DNA of 36,105 nt from Lachnospiraceae bacterium (GTDB lineage Bacteria > Bacillota > Clostridia > Lachnospirales > Lachnospiraceae). Shown here in pieces: positions 1 through 6,753 of this stretch. The translations under genes were made by a program, and so were the position numbers. Positions within the stretch are counted from its first letter, which is position 1. The number at the start of each line of letters is the position of its first letter. The DNA lies in NCBI GenBank assembly GCA_017449485.1, contig JAFTFP010000041.1:1-36105 (forward strand), given 5' to 3'. The notes beneath the pieces are model-generated. The model searched no databases. It saw only the letters and a list, made by a program, of their open reading frames with translations, and was not told the origin of the DNA.

Positions 1-3
1 AAA

Positions 4-32
4 GCGGCCGCACCGTGATTCGGTACAGCCGC
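4..32 (-). terminator. Probable terminator hairpin after the 498-aa gene
   Basis: Two 12-nt arms (4-15 and 21-32) face each other around a 5-nt loop. Read on the minus strand, all 12 positions pair if two G-U wobbles are allowed, and the hairpin is followed by TTT at the window edge. Read on the plus strand, the same two positions become A-C mismatches. The structure therefore fits RNA made from the minus strand, as expected for a terminator of the gene ending at 61. The T tract is cut by the window edge. Confidence 0.55.
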
Positions 33-35
33 GTA

Positions 36-63
36 TGGGACGGTGCTCTGTCCCCTCGTCTCA
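36..63 (+). repeat. REP copy, mixed-arm type, supplying a stop codon
   Basis: This is a full 28-bp copy of the window's palindromic repeat. Its left arm is TGGGACG and its right arm CGTCTCA, so the arms pair with one G-T wobble. Its last three bases (61-63, TCA) are the reverse complement of the TGA stop codon of the 498-aa gene, so the repeat overlaps that gene's end. Confidence 0.9.
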
Positions 64-1557
64 TTCCTGTTCCAGCACCATTCCGAAGTTCTGTTCAAAG
101 TCTCCCCGGATGATCCCGGCGACGTAGTCCTTCTTGATTTTGGCAATGAACCGCGTGTCGGTGAAGAGGTGGACGCAGGTCACAGCCAGCCCGCCAACAT
201 CCAGGTTGTCCACGATTTCCTTGGCGAGCTGCATGTTCACACCGGTCGCAGTGACTGCGGCGGTGCTGCCGACGGCCGCCAGGTTGATGCCGGATGCGAT
301 GGCGTTGGAAATCATCAGAATCTTTCTGGTCCGGGCTTCGCACAGGCGCTCCGTCTTGCTGAAAACGTGGAACTCCTTGATCACATCGAACGTTATGCCC
401 TCGCCGCCGGCTGCCTGATACTCCTCCGCGGCCATGGCGATCCGGTGCGTCACGGCGATGATGAAATTGATCATCTCTGCAAAAGTCCACTGCAGGGACG
501 CCGCCTGCTTATAGACGTCCGCGTGCTGGAAATCCAGCCCCGTCGCGCACAGCATGTTCATGACCTCTGTATTGGCAAGAAGCTCCAGCAGGATTTTGCC
601 AAAGCCCTTCTTCTTGGGCTTTCTCTTGCTGGCGGCCATGCGGTAGGCCTGCTTCAGGATCGCCAGCGCAACCGTGTTGGGCGACTCCCGGTACCGCTCC
701 ACGCAGCTCTGCAGCGCGGTCTCAAAATCCGCGTCCTCCCCGACTTCGTCGTCCTTGACATGCTTAGTCTTGAAGCTGTTCCGGTTCATAACCGTCACGG
801 TGTCGGTCAGGATATTGCAGGTGCCGAAAAAGTAGCCAAAATATGGATCGTTTCCAAGTGTTCTGTATTTGCGGGAAGGAAGAATCCGGCTGCCGTCTTC
901 CTCCTCTGTGACTGCGTCGTAAGGTGCGGAGGCAGCAAAATCTGAAATTTCGGCCAGCGGAGCATAGTACTTGTGGGCTGCGGTCTGCTCTGTGCCTGCC
1001 TGTCCTTCAGTTGTTTCGCCTTCGGCGGTCTGCGCTTCCGCCGCGTCTCCGTCCGCGATTGCCTCCACCGGCTTTTTCTTATCATCTTTCAGAAGACCCG
1101 TGATCGGTCCCGGCCCCGAATGGGAAACGTGTCCGATGCTTGCAAGCTGTGCGCGCGGAGAGCCCTCTGCGGCCGCCGACGTGACGGCCGATTTCAGCTT
1201 TGGCTGAAGCACCTGGCGCATTACCTGCAGGGCGATGGCGATGGTGATGAAGCCCGCGTCGGTTTTGTTCAGCTTCGTCGCCTCGGCAAAGTCCTTTTCA
1301 ATCTGTTCGTATTCCGCGTCAAGGCGCGCGAGCTCCTCTTCTGAGAGCAGATCGTCTGCCCGATATGAGGTGGTGTATCCGGCCTCCCTGGCAAGCGCAG
1401 CAAGCTCCTCAAAGCTCTCGACGTCCGGGAGAGCTGGCCCTTCAGCCGGATTTTGCTCAATTGAGACAAGGCCGTTCAGGCGCTCCTCACTGCTTCTGAT
1501 TCGGTCCGCCAGAAACTGGGCGACCATCATGAATTCTTTTTCGTTTGCTGAAATCAT
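61..1557 (-). CDS. Unrecognised 498-aa protein, second gene of a two-gene operon
   Basis: I do not recognise this family. An acidic helical N-terminal part (about 1-125) is followed by a low-complexity Ala/Glu/Gly/Thr linker (about 165-195). The C-terminal half looks ordered: it has a striking GNDPYFGYFFGTCNILTDT segment near 235-253, a Lys/Arg-rich stretch (KRKPKKK) just past residue 300, and an Ala/Gly/Val-rich moderately hydrophobic segment about 400-450. There is no signal peptide. The start overlaps the stop of the upstream coiled-coil gene (ATGA), which implies translational coupling and a joint function. The stop codon lies inside a REP copy, and a hairpin follows. Cytoplasmic or membrane-associated location is a guess. 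The open frame, coupling and absence of a convincing alternative make it a real gene; its function is unknown. Confidence 0.8.
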   Translation of the reverse strand: MISANEKEFMMVAQFLADRIRSSEERLNGLVSIEQNPAEGPALPDVESFEELAALAREAGYTTSYRADDLLSEEELARLDAEYEQIEKDFAEATKLNKTDAGFITIAIALQVMRQVLQPKLKSAVTSAAAEGSPRAQLASIGHVSHSGPGPITGLLKDDKKKPVEAIADGDAAEAQTAEGETTEGQAGTEQTAAHKYYAPLAEISDFAASAPYDAVTEEEDGSRILPSRKYRTLGNDPYFGYFFGTCNILTDTVTVMNRNSFKTKHVKDDEVGEDADFETALQSCVERYRESPNTVALAILKQAYRMAASKRKPKKKGFGKILLELLANTEVMNMLCATGLDFQHADVYKQAASLQWTFAEMINFIIAVTHRIAMAAEEYQAAGGEGITFDVIKEFHVFSKTERLCEARTRKILMISNAIASGINLAAVGSTAAVTATGVNMQLAKEIVDNLDVGGLAVTCVHLFTDTRFIAKIKKDYVAGIIRGDFEQNFGMVLEQE

Positions 1558-2303
1558 TCTGCTTCCTCGCCTGCTGTCTCTGGTGTTGTGTCTGCTGCTT
1601 CTTCGGCGTCTTCTTCTATATCGGCTCCGGCGCAGCTGTCCAGGATGGACTCCGGCGCATCCATGACGGCGAGAATGCCCACGAGCTGATCCATCTTTTG
1701 CTGCAGGCCCATGATTTCTGTGTCTGATTCTTCGTACAGGCTGATCAGCTCCATGTTCACCTCTTCGAGGGCGGCGAGCTTCCGCTCGAGCTGCTGCTGC
1801 GTCCGGTAGAGCTTCAGGCAGATTTCGTTGTATTCCTGGATGCGCTTGTTCACGTCGCCTTTCAGCAGATCCTCCAGCAGCTCCGGCAGCTCATCCGAAA
1901 TCGTGGCGGCCTTCTCGCGGGCTGCCGCTTTATATTCCTTTACCTTCGCGATGCGCGCCTGCTCCTTCTCGTGGATCGAGGCGCGGCACTCGGCAAGATA
2001 ACCTAGTACCTTCTCCCGGCTCTCCTGCGTCTGCTCCTTGGTCTCAGTGATTTCCTCCTCGTGCGAGCGCACATACAGCAGATGCGGCAGCTTCGCCGCC
2101 GCGCCCAGCAGCAGCGACTTCTTCACCTCCGGGCTCACCATCGACGACACCTCCGTCAGATCGATCTGTCCGCTGCCGGCCACATCCTCAAGACTCTTTA
2201 ATCTGGAGACATAGGCGTTCACCTCCGCAAGCTGCTTCATCGCGGCCTGCACCCCCATCGTAAGAACCTTTTTTTCTGTTTCGTTTATTACTGTCTTGTT
2301 CAT
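1554..2303 (-). CDS. Unrecognised 249-aa coiled-coil protein, first gene of a two-gene operon
   Basis: The protein is highly charged and almost entirely helical. Long Glu/Lys/Arg/Gln-rich heptad-like stretches at about 85-210 suggest a coiled coil. The C-terminal tail (about 220-249) is very acidic (EEDAEEAADTTPETAGEEAE). There is no signal peptide or membrane segment and I recognise no catalytic motif. The start is supported by AAAGGT about 7 nt upstream. The gene overlaps the following 498-aa gene by ATGA, so the two are probably coupled and may form a complex. REP copies occupy 2321-2420 just upstream, so the promoter must lie in the repeat cluster or read through from the kinase operon. 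Confidence 0.75.
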   Translation of the reverse strand: MNKTVINETEKKVLTMGVQAAMKQLAEVNAYVSRLKSLEDVAGSGQIDLTEVSSMVSPEVKKSLLLGAAAKLPHLLYVRSHEEEITETKEQTQESREKVLGYLAECRASIHEKEQARIAKVKEYKAAAREKAATISDELPELLEDLLKGDVNKRIQEYNEICLKLYRTQQQLERKLAALEEVNMELISLYEESDTEIMGLQQKMDQLVGILAVMDAPESILDSCAGADIEEDAEEAADTTPETAGEEAE

Positions 2304-2320
2304 TCAACTACCTTTCTGAA

Positions 2321-2420
2321 GTGAGATGGTGCTCTGGGTGGGACGGTGCTCTGTCCCCTCGTCTCATTTATGTACATTCTAATGTACATGAGTGGGACGA
2401 TGCTCTGTCCCCTCGTCTCA
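2321..2420 (+). repeat. REP cluster: one truncated and two full copies
   Basis: A truncated left half (2321-2336, beginning GTGAGATGGTGCTCTG) is followed by full copies at 2339-2366 and 2393-2420. Both full copies have TGGGACG left arms and CGTCTCA right arms. Between them lies a perfect 20-bp palindrome (2370-2389). The cluster fills most of the gap between the FGGY kinase stop (2429) and the start of the coiled-coil gene (2303). Confidence 0.9.
2370..2389. repeat. ATGTACAT companion palindrome between two REPs
   Basis: ATGTACATT and AATGTACAT are perfect 9-bp inverted arms around CT. The palindrome follows a REP copy after the spacer TTT, exactly as a similar palindrome does at 7616-7635. 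It may be a second recognition element of the repeat unit or a promoter element; neither is shown. Confidence 0.7.
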
Positions 2421-2428
2421 CTCGTGTA

Positions 2429-3745
2429 TTACTGTGCGGCGGCGATGGCGGCGCCGCAGGCGGCTTCTTCCCGGATGTCGGGGATGATCAGGCGCGCTTC
2501 AAAGGTTTCCTCGACGATGCGCTGGAGAACGGGGTTCAGGCGCAGTGCGTTGCCGGAGCCGATGATGGTGTCTGACTGAAGGCCGGTTTGGGTCCGAATG
2601 GTATGATACATGTCGAAGAGCTCTCGCGCAATCCCCTGCAGTACGCCGTGGATCAGGTCTGCGGGGGTCAGGTTGTCTTCACTGATGCCGAGGATGCTGC
2701 CCCGCTCTTCCGGATGGGCGCGGGTGCCCTGGAACTGGGTGTTGACCTGAAGTGTGGTGCTGGCGGCGCGGGCGGCCAGATTTTGCATGATTTCATATTG
2801 GCTTTCGGCGCGGCCGGTGACGGCCTCTGCGTATTCTCTGAAGAATTTCTCGAGGGCGGCGTAGGCTCTGCCGCCGCAGAGGGAGGCGCCGACATAGAGG
2901 TAGTGGCTGCCGAGGAGCGGGCGGATTTCGATGCCCGGCGTCTCGATGTACCGGTCGGACATCACCGAAATCTGGCCGCCGGTGCCGATGTTGATGAGCG
3001 GGAGGCCTTCGCGAAGGCCGGTGCTGCTTAAGAAGCTGCCCAGGAAGCTGGCCTGGTTGTCGCCGATGGCGGCGGTCACCGGAATGCCGCGGTATTCACC
3101 GATGATTTCGATGTGGTCTGTGGCCGGCGGAAGGATGGCGGAGTCGATACCGAGCGTCTCCAGTGCTTCAGGGTAGAAAGCGTGATTTTGCACGTCATAG
3201 AGGCCGAAGCTGGCCGCCATGCTCGCGTGCATCAACGGCGTCGTGCGTCCGGTCAGGCGCAGGCCGACATAATCCGGGATCGTGCAGAGGCTGGCCGCAT
3301 TTTGCGGGATGCGGTGTGCCGCCTGAAGGCATAGATAGGTGACCAGGCCGTAGCCGGAAGCCGCCTGGATGCCGGTTTCTTCCCGGATCTGCTGTACCAT
3401 GCTCTTCCCGTCCGAAAGCGGGAGGTTTCCCTGCTGGTCCTGCCAGGTATAGAGCGGGCTGAGCGCCCGGCCTTCCTGATCGATATAGAGGATTCCGTGC
3501 ATCTGCCCGGTCAGGCCGATGCGCGCTGTGTCCGGGTGTGCAGCGAGCATCTCGTCGAGCGTCGCCCGGACGATCTCTTCGATGCGCTGCGGGTTCTGGA
3601 GGCGTTCTCCCGGGTGGTTTGCCGGCAGGCTGCTGTCGTTTTCGAGGGTGCGGGCTTCAACAATTTTTCCCGCTGCGGCACACACCAGGCTGATGGTGGT
3701 GGTGCCGATATCAATTCCAATTGTTTTCATTTTAGTTAAGTTCAC
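2429..3745 (-). CDS. FGGY-family carbohydrate kinase, sedoheptulokinase-like
   Basis: This is an ATP-dependent sugar kinase of the FGGY/actin-like fold. It opens with the phosphate-1 motif GIDIGTTT (residues 10-17). LTGQMHGI (78-85) is the substrate-side motif typical of xylulo- and sedoheptulokinases. IGDNQASF (227-234) carries the likely catalytic Asp229, INIGTGGQIS (251-260) is the second nucleotide-binding loop, and GSGNALRLNP is near the C-terminus. At 438 aa it is somewhat shorter than classic xylulokinases (about 480-500) and closer to sedoheptulokinase-like members. I chose the GTG at 3743-3745 because it forms a GTGA overlap with the stop of the upstream ribokinase gene; an in-frame ATG at 3728-3730 lacks a clear ribosome binding site. 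Coupling to a ribokinase suggests pentose or heptose salvage. The exact substrate is not determinable here. Confidence 0.85.
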   Translation of the reverse strand: MNLTKMKTIGIDIGTTTISLVCAAAGKIVEARTLENDSSLPANHPGERLQNPQRIEEIVRATLDEMLAAHPDTARIGLTGQMHGILYIDQEGRALSPLYTWQDQQGNLPLSDGKSMVQQIREETGIQAASGYGLVTYLCLQAAHRIPQNAASLCTIPDYVGLRLTGRTTPLMHASMAASFGLYDVQNHAFYPEALETLGIDSAILPPATDHIEIIGEYRGIPVTAAIGDNQASFLGSFLSSTGLREGLPLINIGTGGQISVMSDRYIETPGIEIRPLLGSHYLYVGASLCGGRAYAALEKFFREYAEAVTGRAESQYEIMQNLAARAASTTLQVNTQFQGTRAHPEERGSILGISEDNLTPADLIHGVLQGIARELFDMYHTIRTQTGLQSDTIIGSGNALRLNPVLQRIVEETFEARLIIPDIREEAACGAAIAAAQ

Positions 3746-4677
3746 TGCGGTTCGTTTAATTCGCTGCGGCAGGGGACGGAGTCCTGGGCGCCTCTGCGGG
3801 TGACGGAGATGGCGGCGGCGCGGTTGGCGAAGGCAATGGCGTCGGCAGGTGTCTTGCCTTCGGCGAGGGCGACGGCGAAGGCGCCGTTGAAGGTGTCGCC
3901 GGCGGCGGTGGTGTCGATGGCGTCGGCGTGGATGCCTGTGTAGTGGGTCGAGCCTTCTGCGTTTGTGAGAACAGCGCCGCGGTCACCGACGGTGACGAGA
4001 ACGTTTTTCACGCCTTTGTGTACGAGTACTTCTGATGCCTGTCCGATTTCTTCGATGGTATTGCAGGGCAGGCCGGTGAGTTTGGCCAGTTCGGTCTCAT
4101 TGGGGGTGATGTAGTCCAGCTTCTCATAGACTTCGTCCGGGAGGCCGTGATCGGGAGCCGGGGCCGGATTCAGAATGAGGGTCGAGCCGGATTTTGCCGC
4201 AAGGTCCATGACGGCGAGGTTGGTCTCAAAGGGAATTTCCATCTGCATCAGGATGATGTCGGCGGCTTCGATGGCTTTCAGGCTCTCCGGCTCATGAATC
4301 AACTCCGGTGTGACGCAGTCGTTGGCACCGGAAATGATGACGATGGAGTTGCTGCCCTTGCTGCTCACATAGATGATGGCCATGCCGGTCGGAGTGCCGT
4401 CGATGGCGTGGATATTGCGGGTGTCAACATTGGAAGCCGTAAGGCCCTGCAGCTGCATCTGGCCAAAGTTGTCTTTTCCGACGCAGCCAAGCATGGCGAC
4501 CGTGCCGGGAGCACTGCTCAGGCGTCCGCAGGCGACAGCCTGGTTGGCGCCTTTGCCGCCGTTTAGATATTGAAGGTTATGGCCCTTGATGGTCTCGCCG
4601 CGGGCGGGGAGATCATTGACCTGTACGGACTGATCGACATTCAGACTGCCGACGATAAGGATTTTCCTGGGGTTCAT
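3742..4677 (-). CDS. rbsK: Ribokinase (PfkB family)
   Basis: This is a PfkB-family sugar kinase of 311 aa, the normal ribokinase length, expected to phosphorylate ribose or a related sugar with ATP. Visible motifs are the N-terminal GSLNVD (10-15), the substrate-binding NGGKGANQA (39-47), TPNETEL (191-197), and the anion-hole/catalytic loop TTAAGDTFNGAF (256-267), with Asp261 as the likely base. The ATG at 4675-4677 is preceded by AAAGGAG at good spacing. It is the first gene of a two-gene operon with the FGGY kinase (GTGA overlap). No transporter or LacI-type regulator is adjacent, so the sugar source is unclear. Ribose is the best guess from overall motif agreement; another furanose is possible. 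Confidence 0.88.
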   Translation of the reverse strand: MNPRKILIVGSLNVDQSVQVNDLPARGETIKGHNLQYLNGGKGANQAVACGRLSSAPGTVAMLGCVGKDNFGQMQLQGLTASNVDTRNIHAIDGTPTGMAIIYVSSKGSNSIVIISGANDCVTPELIHEPESLKAIEAADIILMQMEIPFETNLAVMDLAAKSGSTLILNPAPAPDHGLPDEVYEKLDYITPNETELAKLTGLPCNTIEEIGQASEVLVHKGVKNVLVTVGDRGAVLTNAEGSTHYTGIHADAIDTTAAGDTFNGAFAVALAEGKTPADAIAFANRAAAISVTRRGAQDSVPCRSELNEPQ

Positions 4678-4759
4678 GGCGGCTCCTTTCTGAGAAACGA
4701 GACATGGGCAGGTACTGCAAAGCCTGTGTGCTGTCTCATCCCGGGCTGTTCTGGTTCGG

Positions 4760-4833
4760 GGATTATCATTTCTTATTGTAACACTAATATTACTTACCCA
4801 AATGTAATTGGTTTAATAATCAGTTCATTTAGG
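4760..4833 (-). promoter_or_regulatory. AT-rich upstream region of the ribokinase operon
   Basis: The only strongly AT-rich stretch in the 302-bp gap before the ribokinase lies here and probably holds its promoter. GTAA/TTAC half-sites recur in alternating orientation at 4778-4781, 4790-4793, 4794-4797 and 4804-4807, which may be a regulator site. I could not fix one convincing -35/-10 pair. The rest of the gap holds the PepSY terminator and nothing else recognisable. Confidence 0.35.
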
Positions 4834-4900
4834 TCAAAATCCGGCGCGAAGCGATGGGGCGAAAATTTCGGGTCAGAGCCATATTTTGCCTGGGCATAAA

Positions 4901-4926
4901 ACAGCCGCACCTGCTGGCGCGGCTGT
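4901..4926 (-). terminator. Rho-independent terminator of the PepSY gene
   Basis: An 8-bp GC-rich stem (ACAGCCGC at 4901-4908 and GCGGCTGT at 4919-4926) surrounds a 10-nt loop. On the minus strand it is followed by TTTTA. It lies about 55 nt past the stop codon of the PepSY gene. Confidence 0.7.
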
Positions 4927-4979
4927 GAGTGATGTATTCGGTTTTATTGATTCGGTTTTCCGGTTTTCTGACGATTTAC

Positions 4980-5372
4980 TCAATCATCCCAGTCGGACTC
5001 GTAAGCGAGGATCTGGCCGCTGACGGCGTCGATGTCGTAGTTGTACTCAGTCCAGCCAACATGGAACTCAACTTCGTAGATCTGATATCCGTGCTCGAAG
5101 TCCATGTGGACTCTCGGCCATGTGACGTCTCTCTCGGTCACGCCGGCGTGGTCCATGGCGATCTGCAGGGCTTCGTCCTGGGAGATGCAGTTCTGCATTG
5201 CGGGGGCTGCCTGACGGGTTCCTCTGCTGTATCCAGCGTTCTGTGTGTAGCCTTGGGTCTGCTGCTGTGCAGGAGCGGTGGATGTGCCTCTTGCGGGAGC
5301 TGCGAAAACAGGAAGGGCTGCGCTCATGGTCATAACGGTAATAACGGCTGCTGCGATCATTTTCTTCATCAT
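4980..5372 (-). CDS. Secreted PepSY-domain protein
   Basis: This is a 130-aa exported protein. Residues 1-24 form a signal peptide: MMKK, a hydrophobic core, then PVFA before the probable cleavage site at Ala-Pro. A Gln/Thr/Ala-rich low-complexity stretch (about 27-58) precedes a single PepSY domain (about 62-126) of the usual form: ISQDEALQIAMDHAGV, then YQIYEVEFHVGWTEYNYDIDA and a SGQIL turn. PepSY domains are thought to inhibit or chaperone secreted peptidases, or to act as small wall-facing modules; a specific role cannot be read here. The gene is monocistronic, with its own terminator and a candidate promoter far upstream, leaving a purine-rich leader of about 165 nt. Confidence 0.85.
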   Translation of the reverse strand: MMKKMIAAAVITVMTMSAALPVFAAPARGTSTAPAQQQTQGYTQNAGYSRGTRQAAPAMQNCISQDEALQIAMDHAGVTERDVTWPRVHMDFEHGYQIYEVEFHVGWTEYNYDIDAVSGQILAYESDWDD

Positions 5373-5538
5373 GGTTTTTCTCTCTTTCTCCGATCTCCTT
5401 TTTGATCGGTCTGTGTGGTGGTTGTCCTTTGTCCTTTGTCTGGTCTGTATTCTCTTGTTTGTTTTCTTGTTTTTTTCTTGTCTGTTTTTTTCTTCTGTTG
5501 GTTTGATCAGGCGCTGTTTGTCTTGATCTGATATGAGA

Positions 5539-5567
5539 ATAACAAAGGGTGCATCACAGAAATGTCA
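5539..5567 (-). promoter_or_regulatory. Candidate promoter of the PepSY gene
   Basis: On the minus strand TGACAT (5562-5567) and TGTTAT (5539-5544) are separated by 17 bp. Match to consensus is partial. If used, the transcript begins with about 160 nt of very A/G-rich leader before the start at 5372, with GGAG copies near 5385-5402. Confidence 0.35.
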
Positions 5568-5632
5568 CACAGATTTTCAGAGAAAAATCGGGCAGGCTGG
5601 TGTCAGACGGTGCCTGGTCAGCAGTTCTCACA

Positions 5633-5953
5633 TCACAACTTATCATATTTGTCGTTGCGGCCTCTGGCCTTCTCGACAGGATATTTGCGCTCGTTCTGGT
5701 CCATCTTGGCATTCACGATCTCGTCCTCGTCGAGGCCGAGGCGGTCCAACATGTTGCGGCAGTAGACGAGAACGTCGGCGAGCTCTTCCTTCACATGGCC
5801 GAGATCGTAGTTTTCTTCGTCCCACTGGAAGCACTCCAGCAGCTCGTTGGCTTCAATGGAAATGGATTTGGCGAGGTTCGCGGGGGTGTGGAACTGATCC
5901 CAGTCGCGGTCCTCAGTGAATTTACGGATGCGGTCGATGGTCTGTTGTGTCAT
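5633..5953 (-). CDS. MazG-like nucleotide pyrophosphohydrolase
   Basis: This 106-aa all-alpha NTP pyrophosphatase of the MazG/dCTPase type probably hydrolyses non-canonical or excess (d)NTPs to NMP and pyrophosphate. It has the family's metal-binding pattern: SIEANELLECFQW (residues 32-44, Glu34/Glu37) and, about 20 residues later, KEELADVLVY (55-64, Glu57/Asp60). The basic C-terminal KYPVEKARGRNDKYDKL tail is also typical. I chose the ATG at 5951-5953 because AAGGAG lies 8 nt upstream. A longer frame extends to 6040 but only translates REP DNA. REP copies sit about 26-85 bp upstream of the start. Confidence 0.9.
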   Translation of the reverse strand: MTQQTIDRIRKFTEDRDWDQFHTPANLAKSISIEANELLECFQWDEENYDLGHVKEELADVLVYCRNMLDRLGLDEDEIVNAKMDQNERKYPVEKARGRNDKYDKL

Positions 5954-5978
5954 GATGTTCTCCTTATGCGTGGTTGGA

Positions 5979-6039
5979 GTGAGACGCTGCTCGAGTGGGA
6001 CGGTGCTCGAGTGGGACGGTGCTCTGTCCCCTCGTCCCA
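5979..6039 (+). repeat. REP cluster: two truncated left halves and one full copy
   Basis: Two 16-bp left halves (5979-5994 and 5995-6010), both breaking off after the GCTC of the centre and ending GA, run directly into a full copy at 6012-6039 with perfect TGGGACG/CGTCCCA arms. The cluster lies between the PadR stop and the MazG-like start. Confidence 0.9.
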
Positions 6040-6092
6040 TTTTCCCAGCCGAAGTCTTTCAGCATCGGTCTTGTCTCTCCTTTACTAAGTCT

Positions 6093-6440
6093 TTACTGAG
6101 CCTCACTGATCTTTTTCAGTTCTTCCAGTGTTTCTCCTCTGCTGTTGCGGTAGAGGCGCTCAATTCGTGCGATTTCAATGGAAAGGATTTCTCTTCCCAG
6201 GTCCGTGATCTGGTACAGCTTTCTCTTCTCTTCTTCGCTGTGGAAGCGGATCAGGCCGTCCTTTTCCATTTTAGAAAGGGTTCCGTACATCGTGCCGGCG
6301 CTGATGGTGACGGCGCCGCCGGTCATCTTCTTCACCTGCTGGCTGATGCCGTAGCCATGCTGCGGGGTCTGCAGGCAGAAGAGAATGTAAAATCCGGACT
6401 CGGTCATCGGCACGTAAATTCGTCTGATTTTGTCGTCCAT
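6093..6440 (-). CDS. PadR-family transcriptional regulator
   Basis: This 115-aa winged-helix repressor has a recognisable PadR N-terminal domain: GFYILFCLQTPQHGYGISQQV (about 16-36), a GTMYGTLSKMEKDGLI wing-helix segment (49-64) and KRKLYQITDLGREIL (72-86). A short C-terminal helix for dimerisation follows. It lacks the longer C-terminal domain of some members. It stands alone; the usual partner membrane proteins (DUF1700/DUF4097 type) are absent. A near-perfect promoter with an overlapping inverted repeat lies 116-144 bp upstream, which predicts autorepression. The ligand is unknown. Confidence 0.9.
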   Translation of the reverse strand: MDDKIRRIYVPMTESGFYILFCLQTPQHGYGISQQVKKMTGGAVTISAGTMYGTLSKMEKDGLIRFHSEEEKRKLYQITDLGREILSIEIARIERLYRNSRGETLEELKKISEAQ

Positions 6441-6519
6441 TCGCTCTCTTTACGTCCTCCGTGGTGGTTCAGTTGTGGTTCGATGTTCATACAGCAGTGT
6501 TGGCGTAGTACTATCTTGG

Positions 6520-6577
6520 TTCGATACATCGAGATTCGATATATCCGATGTCTGAAGTATATCGAAGTCCGATATAC
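6520..6577. promoter_or_regulatory. Operator cluster upstream of padR
   Basis: GTATATCG (6557-6564) and CGATATAC (6570-6577) form a perfect inverted repeat with a 5-bp spacer. Two related direct copies of TTCGATAYATC follow at about 6520-6532 and 6535-6548. The inverted repeat overlaps the spacer and -10 of the padR promoter. PadR proteins generally bind ATA/TAT-rich palindromes and repress their own genes, so this is probably the PadR operator. Confidence 0.65.
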
Positions 6578-6584
6578 TTGTCAA
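6556..6584 (-). promoter_or_regulatory. Sigma-A promoter of padR
   Basis: On the minus strand a perfect TTGACA (-35, 6579-6584) and TATACT (-10, 6556-6561) are spaced by exactly 17 bp. It is the best promoter in the window. Confidence 0.85.
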
Positions 6585-6753
6585 ACCCACCCTTTTCAGG
6601 TATGATTCAGTTACTGCAACATCTTGTTGCTGTTCTTTTAATTCTTTTATTTTCATTTAGCTACGCAAACATTCCCTGTGGACAATTGCAAAGAAAGTTA
6701 TTGGTCCAGGCATAACGATTCTGTGTCCGGATCTGTCTGTAAAAGGAGGCAAA

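Noticed and set aside
6450..6656. A 68-codon minus-strand frame upstream of padR
   Set aside because: It overlaps the near-perfect padR promoter and operator, has no ribosome binding site, and would place the promoter inside a coding region.
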